From NCBI GenBank assembly GCA_938044055.1, contig CALIQO010000448.1, forward strand, positions 1 through 14,326: a stretch of DNA of 14,326 nucleotides. The letters are read 5' to 3'. This document shows, one piece after another, positions 1 to 6,113 of the stretch (its first letter is position 1; the number at the start of each line of letters is the position of its first letter). The stretch is from an uncultured Saprospiraceae bacterium. Its GTDB lineage: Bacteria > Bacteroidota > Bacteroidia > Chitinophagales > Saprospiraceae. Below the pieces are notes generated by a model. The model was not told the DNA's origin, ran no database searches, and saw only the letters and a list, made by a program, of their open reading frames with translations. A program made the position numbers and the translations under genes.

Positions 1-89
1 ATGTTTTCTTTCCTGGAAGCAATCGCACAATTCAGTCCTGTAGGACCTGCACCGACTATAATCAATGATGTGTGGGTGTTGTCAGGCAC
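1..89 (-). CDS. N-terminus of a FAD/NAD(P)-binding oxidoreductase (YpdA-like), cut by the left edge
   Basis: Only the first 29 codons are in the window; the gene runs off the left edge. The translation begins MPDNTHTS and continues LIIVGAGPTGLNCAIA, a textbook beta-strand then GxGxxG Rossmann fingerprint (G13, G15, G18) for binding FAD or NAD(P) at the extreme N-terminus of a flavoprotein. The form GAGPTGLNCAIA resembles the YpdA family (putative bacillithiol disulfide reductase), but other thioredoxin-reductase-like flavoproteins could share it, so the subfamily is a guess. The start is a GTG. The stop codon of the upstream secreted-protein gene lies in the same frame five codons earlier, and no ATG lies between them, so GTG is the only reasonable start. 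The 15-base gap to that upstream gene suggests cotranscription, although the two products have no obvious shared role. Confidence 0.72.
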   Translation of the reverse strand, partial: MPDNTHTSLIIVGAGPTGLNCAIASRKEN

Positions 90-104
90 GATCGATAATT
101 GTAA

Positions 105-2624
105 TTATCTCAAGAGGGTAACATCTCCTTTAGTCATCTGGTCTCCTTCTCCTGCATTGTACTTAGCGAAGTATACATATACTCCAGAAGGAGCATCGTT
201 TCCACCGTGTGTTCCGTCCCACTCATCTGCTACAGCAGTAGATTCGAAAACCAAGTTCCCCCATTGATTGTAAACCTTAAGTTCGTAATCACTCACTTGA
301 TCTCCACAATTTAGTAATGGACCGAAAGATTGATTCAGTTCTTCCATACCATTAGGGAAAAATACTTGCGGGTAGGTTAAGCATTCTGGACACTCTTCTA
401 AATCTACGGATGCTTGTGAAGTAGCGCCACACTCGTCCTGAACAGATACTGTGTAACTACCAGGACCATCTACCGTAGTAGTAAGGCCGGTTGATCCGGT
501 ATTCCACTGTATATTCTGGCCATTCCCTACGAAGGAAGCTGTAAGGGTAACATCCCCAAGTACGCAAGTAACGCCTCCTGTTTCAATAATAAGATTGTCT
601 ATCGTTTTTATAAGGTCAGGGCTTACGGTTATACTTTCTGTAAATGCTTCTCCACATATACCGGTAACGTCTACTTGATATGTACCAGCTTCTGTGACGA
701 CTATAGAAGTACCCACAGCACCGTTGCTCCATCGGGCTGATTGGATATTACCATTAGCTGAAACGGATAATTCAATCCCATTGTTGGCACAGAAGTCTTC
801 ATCTAGACTGGTTGATATCTCGGTTATCCGCATGGGTATTTCATCGACCGTTATAGATTGTGTTACCGATTCTCCGCAGATATCTGTAACCATAACTTCA
901 TATTCTCCAGTTTCACTTACTTCAATTGCCGATACGGTTTCTCCGGTCGACCATTGTATTATATCTATAGGCGCATCCTTAACATATTGGAATCCTACGA
1001 ATACAGTACCCCTATCACAGAATTGACTATCATCTATGCCTAGTTGTATCTCAGGTTCTTCATATTGTTCTATTCTTCCCGTATCACACATGGTATAGCA
1101 TACATTGACACCCATGGTTACCGTGACACTGTAATCACCCAGTTCTGTAACTGTAAGCGTGTCGGAAGTTGCACCTGTACTCCACAAGTAACCAATTGCT
1201 CCATCTGTTTTAGCGTCAAAAGTAAATATGATCGGGTCATCTGGACAGAAGGTAAATGATTCAAGTTCAAGTGTGGGAACGTCTATTTCTGTTCTAAGTG
1301 TATCAACAACCATAACAGATTCGAGGGTTGAACCTAAATCTCCTTGAGTCCATACTAGCGTGTCAGAAACAAGGTCAGCTGTAAAGACTAAATCTTGTCC
1401 TATCGTGTCTTGACAACCTGTTGTTCCATCTGGATCTGTTTTAATTAGGGTTAAAACCGGACTTCCATCATCTATGGATGTAGAGAAATACATTGTACCT
1501 CCTTGTTGTGTATTGCTTAGTTCACCACGATCCATAAAGAATCCAGCAACACTGTTGTACTGATTGGCCCAGATCTGTTCTCCACCACCACCGAGCTTGA
1601 TGTGGTAATCTGTAGCTACCATTCTTGTTAAGTCTTGAGAACGTCCTGCAATTATGAGGCCGGTAGGGGTGACAGTTACATTGTCTACATTGGTATTGGT
1701 ATTGTCGCCGAAATTCACATGCTTAGTCCAAACAACATTTCCAGATGAATCAATTCTACTTATGAATCCTTCAGTAGTTGAAACTGTAGGAGTAGTTAAC
1801 CCAACTAAAAAGATACTGCTGTCAGGAGTGACGATCAAATCATTAGGAATATATCCACGACCTTCACCAGATGGTGAAGCATACTTCTTAGACCATACTG
1901 GATTTCCTAGGCTGTCTATCTGAATAATAAATGCTTCCGGCGTGTCATCTATGATTACCCCAGACATGTATATGGTTTTTCCTAAAGTATCGTACTGTAC
2001 ACTTCTGACAATGGTGTTAAGTTCATTGTCAAATGTATCTGCAGCGGCATATGTCTGTTGGTTAATAAATACCGCAGTATCTATATCAATTTCTGTGGTA
2101 GAAACAATATTGCGATTCATATCGCTTAATATAGAAGTTACATGCATTATTGATGTATCCGTTGCAGTTAATAAAGTTGTACCCCCTTGACTATTGGAAA
2201 GGCTGCTGTCTAAGGTTATAACTTCCGTGATTCCGAAATCACCCGTGCTTCTGTTGAGGGAACCATACATGACTTTATTCTCTCCATTTTCTCTGATTGT
2301 AACAGAGTAGTAAAGGCTGTCGTTACTTGCTAGTACTAGGCTTGCATCTTGAACAATAGAGGCTGTAATATCATATTGAAGATATTTATCCCAGAGGGTA
2401 TTCCCTTTTATATCCGTTGCTACGAATACCAGTCCTTTATAATCTTCTATATCATCTAAGTCAGAGGCAACGCCTACCATAAAGCTTATGTCTCCAGATG
2501 TAAGTCCATCTAGAAGTTGCAACGCTTCCATGCGAGAGGTAGGATAATTCCTATGAAATCTATCTTGACCATTTATATTTATTCCTATAAAGGTTACGAA
2601 TAGTATGGTGGTAATGATTCTCAT
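105..2624 (-). CDS. Large secreted protein with Ig/PKD-like repeats and a T9SS type B (CHU_C, gliding-associated) C-terminal domain
   Basis: About 840 residues. An N-terminal signal peptide (MRIITTILFVTFIGININGQ) directs Sec export. Residues of roughly 25-400 hold repeats of the form D-x-x-G-N-x-x-W-x-K (around 243, 295 and 350), suggesting a beta-propeller. Residues of about 455-745 hold four Ig/PKD-like repeats, each with WSTG, WSNG or WNTG (near 484, 561, 635, 710), then a G-x-Y-x-V-x-V strand; the last three also carry a CG. The last 85 residues match the T9SS type B sorting domain: YELKVYNQWGNLVFES, then EWDG, then GVYVYFAKY and a terminal TLLR. The usual N-x-DG-x-ND motif near the start of that domain is replaced by NGMEELNQSF, so it is somewhat divergent. 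The role is probably a cell-surface or secreted adhesin-like protein; the exact function is unknown. I chose the ATG at 2624; an in-frame GTG at 2633 would add three residues. Residue numbers here count from that GTG. Confidence 0.88.
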   Translation of the reverse strand: MRIITTILFVTFIGININGQDRFHRNYPTSRMEALQLLDGLTSGDISFMVGVASDLDDIEDYKGLVFVATDIKGNTLWDKYLQYDITASIVQDASLVLASNDSLYYSVTIRENGENKVMYGSLNRSTGDFGITEVITLDSSLSNSQGGTTLLTATDTSIMHVTSILSDMNRNIVSTTEIDIDTAVFINQQTYAAADTFDNELNTIVRSVQYDTLGKTIYMSGVIIDDTPEAFIIQIDSLGNPVWSKKYASPSGEGRGYIPNDLIVTPDSSIFLVGLTTPTVSTTEGFISRIDSSGNVVWTKHVNFGDNTNTNVDNVTVTPTGLIIAGRSQDLTRMVATDYHIKLGGGGEQIWANQYNSVAGFFMDRGELSNTQQGGTMYFSTSIDDGSPVLTLIKTDPDGTTGCQDTIGQDLVFTADLVSDTLVWTQGDLGSTLESVMVVDTLRTEIDVPTLELESFTFCPDDPIIFTFDAKTDGAIGYLWSTGATSDTLTVTELGDYSVTVTMGVNVCYTMCDTGRIEQYEEPEIQLGIDDSQFCDRGTVFVGFQYVKDAPIDIIQWSTGETVSAIEVSETGEYEVMVTDICGESVTQSITVDEIPMRITEISTSLDEDFCANNGIELSVSANGNIQSARWSNGAVGTSIVVTEAGTYQVDVTGICGEAFTESITVSPDLIKTIDNLIIETGGVTCVLGDVTLTASFVGNGQNIQWNTGSTGLTTTVDGPGSYTVSVQDECGATSQASVDLEECPECLTYPQVFFPNGMEELNQSFGPLLNCGDQVSDYELKVYNQWGNLVFESTAVADEWDGTHGGNDAPSGVYVYFAKYNAGEGDQMTKGDVTLLR

Positions 2625-2648
2625 TATTTTCACTTAATTATTATCTAC

Positions 2649-2656
2649 CAAAAATA
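2649..2656 (-). promoter_or_regulatory. Candidate -7 promoter box for the type B secreted-protein gene
   Basis: On the minus strand the sequence TATTTTTG fits the Bacteroidota -7 consensus TAnnTTTG exactly. It lies 24 bases before the ATG at 2624, which would leave a short 5' leader. I see no matching -33 TTTG at the usual spacing, and an 8-base motif with two free positions occurs by chance in AT-rich DNA, so this is only a candidate. Confidence 0.4.
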
Positions 2657-2859
2657 GAAAGGTTTCAGCATTATAGGATACTTCACAGCGATTTATCCTA
2701 GATTATTTTATGTATAAGTACTTGGTAAAGACTTTTAAACCTCCTATCTGAATTATAAAAGGATGTTTAGTAGAGATTTAATATCTATTAAGCAATGATT
2801 AAACCGCATACCATTTTAATAGTTGACTACAAATTATGTATCAATTAAGGAGGCCTGAA

Positions 2860-2910
2860 ATGTTAAAATTAAACTTTAACAAACGTACGTTAGTTATGGC
2901 AAATATGTAA
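2860..2910 (+). CDS. Possible 16-residue small peptide with a consensus Shine-Dalgarno sequence
   Basis: ATG to TAA encodes MLKLNFNKRTLVMANM, a short basic peptide. It is preceded by AAGGAGG at 2847-2853 with an ideal six-base spacer. This is the only recognisable start in the window with such a sequence, which is striking because Bacteroidota genes, including those here, generally lack one. The ORF contains the palindrome AACGTACGTT and a GTTAAA/TTTAAC inverted repeat, and ends 13 bases before a 19-base palindrome. It could be a leader peptide or a small protein, or a chance match. No homologous family is recognised. Confidence 0.2.
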   Translation: MLKLNFNKRTLVMANM

Positions 2911-2923
2911 ATTATGCATATAT

Positions 2924-2942
2924 AATATGGTTCAACCATATT
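2924..2942. repeat. Perfect 9+9 base inverted repeat, operator-like
   Basis: AATATGGTT and AACCATATT are perfect inverted repeats around a single central C. A 19-base dyad of this sort is a typical shape for a dimeric transcription factor site. There is no following T-tract, so it is not a terminator. It sits about 390 bases before the metallopeptidase start and about 300 bases from the start of the divergent secreted-protein gene, so its target is uncertain. Confidence 0.45.
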
Positions 2943-3229
2943 GAAACAATATATAATACGGTATATTAAGCAATATCATTAATCGAAGTTTATTTTATTT
3001 TTTAGCGCTTTTATAAAATATTCTTTGCTTATTTGAGTTTTAGTAATGAGTTGTATATATTGTGTGTATAGTATTACCATTTAATGCAATAGTAATCTTG
3101 AGTGATTTTTTTAAGAGTAGTGCTGTGTTTTAGTCCCCCTTATGTAATGCAGTATCTCATACTGACACCCCCACCATGTCAAGTATAATTTATCAGAATT
3201 AGGATGCGTATACGTATATATGTAGTATC

Positions 3230-3268
3230 GCTATTCCTTGTATATCACGAGGTATATGTGCTATTCCT
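3230..3268 (+). repeat. Direct repeat GCTATTCCT, two copies 30 bases apart
   Basis: GCTATTCCT occurs at 3230-3238 and again at 3260-3268, exactly 30 bases apart start to start, close to three helical turns. Each copy is followed by a TATA-containing stretch. The pair lies 62-100 bases upstream of the metallopeptidase ATG, where activator sites often sit. Two same-face sites would suit cooperative regulator binding; that is an inference from spacing alone. Confidence 0.4.
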
Positions 3269-3329
3269 ATATAGGTACCTAATTGATGTGTGAATTAATT
3301 ATTGTTAACTATATAAATATTACTTTGCT

Positions 3330-4187
3330 ATGAAAAAGATTTCTTTTTTCAGCGTACTCATGTGTATGAGTGTATTGTTCATGTTTTCTTCATGCTCTGA
3401 CGATGGGATTAATTCTGTACAAGAAGATGATCCTATTACAGAAGAAAGTGCAGAAATCAATGACGAAATGAAAGACTTCCTCGAATCTCTTGATATTATG
3501 ATAGAGAACGCTGAAGTTAAACCTTTCCACTTTCCTGATGGTACCACAGAAGATAGAGTATATCTAGACGGTGATATCACGATGAGTCAATCAGACTTCA
3601 ACGAGTTGCAAAACGACCCTAGAGGCGAGATCGACGCTAGGCAGTACAGGACGTACAATCTTGTCAATTCTCCTAGAACGATTAATGTTATCGGGTACAC
3701 CGGTGGTGGTGGATACGGACTTACTAATAAGATGCGTACAGCACTTCAGTGGTCTGTAAACAATTACAACGCCATTAATACTGGCTTAAACTTCACCCTT
3801 ACCTATGGGACTAATTATCAGCCTTATGATATGGTTGTATACAGAGTTCCTAATGGTCAAGCTGGAGGAGTTGCAGGCTTCCCGAGTGGCGGAAACCCAT
3901 ATAAGTGGGTACAGATTTTCTCTGGTATGGATAACTATAATACCAATACCAATGAGCATGTAATCACCCATGAGATGGGTCACTGTCTAGGGATGAGACA
4001 CACAGATTGGTTTTCAAGACAGAGCTGTGGACAGTCCGGAGAATCTGCTAATCCAGATGGTGCAGTACAGATTCCAGGAACACCTTCTGGTTATGATTCT
4101 AACAGTGTTATGCTGGCTTGTTTCGGATCTAATGAAGATGGAGAATTTGGTTTCTACGATAGAGTAGCTTTAGAATATCTCTACTAG
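3330..4187 (+). CDS. Secreted zinc metallopeptidase lipoprotein, M57-like (HEIGH-type)
   Basis: 285 residues. The N-terminus is a lipoprotein signal peptide: KK, a hydrophobic core, then the lipobox FSSC with the lipidated Cys at residue 22. The residues after Cys are Ser-Asp-Asp-Gly followed by a very acidic stretch, resembling the lipoprotein export signal that sends Bacteroidota lipoproteins to the outer cell surface. The catalytic zinc motif is HEMGHCLGMRH at residues 214-224: H214, H218 and H224 are ligands and E215 the catalytic base. This is followed by TDW, Cys233, an IPGTPSG segment and SVM at 259-261, a probable Met-turn; Cys264 could pair with Cys233. This C-terminal pattern fits peptidase family M57, as in Bacteroidota homologues of Myxococcus protease B. 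Residues 27-105 look like a propeptide or linker and show no recognised domain. It is monocistronic, with its own terminator. The substrate is unknown. Confidence 0.85.
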   Translation: MKKISFFSVLMCMSVLFMFSSCSDDGINSVQEDDPITEESAEINDEMKDFLESLDIMIENAEVKPFHFPDGTTEDRVYLDGDITMSQSDFNELQNDPRGEIDARQYRTYNLVNSPRTINVIGYTGGGGYGLTNKMRTALQWSVNNYNAINTGLNFTLTYGTNYQPYDMVVYRVPNGQAGGVAGFPSGGNPYKWVQIFSGMDNYNTNTNEHVITHEMGHCLGMRHTDWFSRQSCGQSGESANPDGAVQIPGTPSGYDSNSVMLACFGSNEDGEFGFYDRVALEYLY

Positions 4188-4211
4188 AAGGAAAGTAAAT
4201 TAATCCTTAAG

Positions 4212-4240
4212 AGGGAATGGCATTGTGTCATTCCCTTTTT
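4212..4240 (+). terminator. Rho-independent terminator after the metallopeptidase gene
   Basis: AGGGAATGGCA and TGTCATTCCCT form an 11-base stem (one G-T pair) with a TTG loop, followed by TTTT. It begins 25 bases after the metallopeptidase stop. The last T of the run is also the last base of the convergent truA stop codon. On the minus strand the same hairpin lacks a T-tract, so it is mainly a plus-strand terminator. Confidence 0.85.
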
Positions 4241-5007
4241 CATTTATAAAAACGATTTTTCAAATCTTGTAAATATGGATATTCTACATCTGCAAGATGT
4301 AATCCTTGAGGATATCCGATGCCATCTTTCTTTCTAGGTCTCGTTCCCTGTAAAGTCTCTTTAAAAGCATCAGGTGTTATTCTCCCGCAGCCTATCTCTG
4401 TAAGGTTATAGAATAAGATTCTTACCATCATCCTCAGAAACCTATTCCCTGTTATGGTCCATCGGTATTCATCATTGTCGATCTTACTTATAGAGCTAAT
4501 GGAGACCTTACATAAGGTGGTGTTGTGCTTCATCGGAGTCTTACATACATGCCTGAAGTCTTCAATCTCCAGAATATATGCAGCTGCCTTATTCATTGCC
4601 TCGGTATCTATATGCGGTGAGTCAATCGAGGTAGAATAACGATCTAGGTATATATTCTTACCTCTATGAAAATAATAGTGATAAGTTCTGCTTACCGCAT
4701 CGAATCTAGCATGAGCATTCTGGGACACAAGAACAGCATCATAGACTATAATGTCAGATGGCAATCTCATATTAAGGATTTCAAGTGTCCTTGGTTCAAT
4801 GTAAGTATCGACATCTAAATGGAAGATGTAATTTTCTGCGTGGACACCAGCATCCGTACGACCACACCCTATGATGGTAATTTCTGTTTTTAATACTTCT
4901 GACAGCGTTTCTTGCAACACACCTTGTACGGTAAGGGAAGTGTTTTCTTGATATTGCCAGCCACTATATCTAGTACCCTCGTAAGCGATATGGAAAAAAT
5001 ACCTCAA
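4240..5007 (-). CDS. truA: tRNA pseudouridine synthase A (TruA)
   Basis: 255 residues, a normal length for TruA, which converts uridines 38-40 of the tRNA anticodon stem-loop to pseudouridine in the cytoplasm. The signature GCGRTDAGVHA is at residues 47-57, with catalytic Asp52. The N-terminus RYFFHIAYEGTRYSGWQYQ matches the family opening (IAYDGTxYxGWQ). The core motif near FRHVCK and the C-terminal FLRMMVRILF stretch are also typical. The start codon is TTG. It is preceded in frame by the pyrD stop three codons earlier, no ATG is available, and the family motif begins right after it, so TTG is well supported. The gap to pyrD is 6 bases, implying one transcript and probable translational coupling. 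Confidence 0.95.
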   Translation of the reverse strand: MRYFFHIAYEGTRYSGWQYQENTSLTVQGVLQETLSEVLKTEITIIGCGRTDAGVHAENYIFHLDVDTYIEPRTLEILNMRLPSDIIVYDAVLVSQNAHARFDAVSRTYHYYFHRGKNIYLDRYSTSIDSPHIDTEAMNKAAAYILEIEDFRHVCKTPMKHNTTLCKVSISSISKIDNDEYRWTITGNRFLRMMVRILFYNLTEIGCGRITPDAFKETLQGTRPRKKDGIGYPQGLHLADVEYPYLQDLKNRFYK

Positions 5008-5013
5008 CGATAG

Positions 5014-6048
5014 TTATGTAGAGAGGTGCTGATTAATCCGCTTGATAAGAGATGGGCCTTCATATACGAATCCTGTATAGACCTGAATCAAGGTACTTCC
5101 TTTCTTAATTTTTTCTTCTGCCTCTTGTGGAGAATCAATTCCTCCTACACCTATTATGGGAAAATCGGGTGTTAAGTTTTTTCTGAGATACGAGATTACG
5201 TCACTAGATTTTTTCTGAATCGGTGTACCACTCAAGCCACCATTACCGATTTCATCTACTAGACTAGCACTGGTTTTTAAACCAGATCGATCAATCGTCG
5301 TATTGGTAGCAATCAATCCTTCAATCTGGGTGTCTTGAACTATTGCGACGATGTCATCTAGCTGGCTATGTGTCAAGTCGGGAGCAATCTTTAAGAATAT
5401 GGGTCGCTCTATACCACCGGATGTATTAAGGTCTTTAAGGGTAGCTAAAATGTGGGTCAAGGGTTTTTTATCTTGTAATTCTCTCAGTCCAGGAGTATTG
5501 GGACTACTGACATTAACTACGAAGTAGTCTATATGATCCCTCAGTTTTTTAAAGCATGTTACATAATCATCTACGGCCTTATCGTTAGGAGTAACTTTAT
5601 TCTTTCCGATATTTCCTCCGAGGATTGTCCCTTGAGGCTTGCCCATTTTAACAAGGCGAGAAACCATGGCATCTACCCCATCGTTGTTAAATCCCATGCG
5701 GTTGATAAGCGCTCTATCAGTTGGTAATCTAAACAGTCTAGGTTGTGGATTTCCAGCCTGAGGTAAGGGTGTTACTGTTCCTATTTCTATAAAGCCAAAT
5801 CCCAGCTTCGCCATCTGTTGATAGTACTTTCCATCTTTGTCGAAACCCGCAGCAAGTCCTACAGGGTTTTTAAATTTCAGTCCACAGACTTCTTTCTCAA
5901 GTGATGGATCTTGAAAATTATATAGGCAGTTTATTATAGATTTTCCGCCGGGAATTTTCATTGCTGAATCGAATAAACTTATTGCTCTATGATGTGCTTT
6001 CTCTGGAGAGAGGGAGAATAAGTATGGTTTAAGAAGACTCTGATACAA
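5014..6048 (-). CDS. pyrD: Dihydroorotate dehydrogenase, quinone-dependent (class 2)
   Basis: 344 residues. It catalyses the fourth step of de novo pyrimidine synthesis, oxidising dihydroorotate to orotate with FMN and passing electrons to membrane quinone. The N-terminal extension (YQSLLKPYLFSLSPEKAHH) is the amphipathic quinone-site helix that defines class 2, so it should sit at the inner membrane. Family motifs are NPVGLAAGFDKDG, GFIEIGTVTP, RLINRMGF-like RALINRMGFNNDG, and NVSSPNTPGLR, where Ser182 is the expected catalytic base. LKIAPDL, IATNTT and the phosphate-binding GVGGI and VYTGFVYEGP follow. The start is TTG: an in-frame stop lies five codons upstream with no ATG or GTG between, and the family N-terminus begins exactly there. 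pyrH, a later pyrimidine gene, is in the same window but in another unit. Confidence 0.96.
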   Translation of the reverse strand: MYQSLLKPYLFSLSPEKAHHRAISLFDSAMKIPGGKSIINCLYNFQDPSLEKEVCGLKFKNPVGLAAGFDKDGKYYQQMAKLGFGFIEIGTVTPLPQAGNPQPRLFRLPTDRALINRMGFNNDGVDAMVSRLVKMGKPQGTILGGNIGKNKVTPNDKAVDDYVTCFKKLRDHIDYFVVNVSSPNTPGLRELQDKKPLTHILATLKDLNTSGGIERPIFLKIAPDLTHSQLDDIVAIVQDTQIEGLIATNTTIDRSGLKTSASLVDEIGNGGLSGTPIQKKSSDVISYLRKNLTPDFPIIGVGGIDSPQEAEEKIKKGSTLIQVYTGFVYEGPSLIKRINQHLST

Positions 6049-6065
6049 GGTAATGTCGCTTTACG

Positions 6066-6073
6066 CAAATGTA
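6066..6073 (-). promoter_or_regulatory. Candidate -7 promoter box for pyrD-truA
   Basis: TACATTTG on the minus strand fits TAnnTTTG and is identical to the box in front of rplM. It lies in the 65-base gap between rlmD and pyrD, 17 bases before the pyrD TTG start, giving a leader of about ten bases. No good -33 element is seen. It suggests pyrD-truA can be transcribed independently of rlmD. Confidence 0.5.
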
Positions 6074-6113
6074 CATTGCTTTTTCGAAAAACTACCCATC
6101 TATAACCAATGGC

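Larger units (their letters stand above)
2634..3329. other. Long AT-rich divergent intergenic region with palindromes and direct repeats
   Basis: Nearly 700 bases separate the type B secreted-protein gene (minus) from the metallopeptidase lipoprotein gene (plus). I find no normal-sized coding region. The stretch holds a 16-codon ORF with a strong Shine-Dalgarno sequence (2860-2910). It also holds the palindromes AACGTACGTT (2882-2891), CGTATACG (3207-3214) and TAGGTACCTA (3272-3281), a 9+9 base inverted repeat (2924-2942), a CAGTAT/ATACTG hairpin (3150-3164), and a 9-base direct repeat at 3230 and 3260. Palindromes of this size are partly expected in AT-rich DNA, but the number here suggests regulatory sites for one or both flanking genes. 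No clean TAnnTTTG box lies at a sensible distance from the metallopeptidase start. Confidence 0.5.

Noticed and set aside
3150..3164. CAGTAT-CTC-ATACTG hairpin as a terminator
   Set aside because: The stem is only 6 bases and is followed by C-rich sequence rather than T; no gene ends nearby.
3321..3330. TACTTTG just before the metallopeptidase ATG as a -7 box
   Set aside because: It is one base short of the TAnnTTTG spacing, and transcription would start inside the coding region, removing the start codon.
3320..3580. An 86-codon minus-strand frame over the metallopeptidase start
   Set aside because: It lies wholly opposite a clearly real lipoprotein gene, has no recognisable motif, and looks like a shadow frame.
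4212..4240. The metallopeptidase terminator acting in both directions for truA
   Set aside because: The stem is shared, but the minus-strand side lacks a following T-tract, so efficient termination of truA there is not supported.
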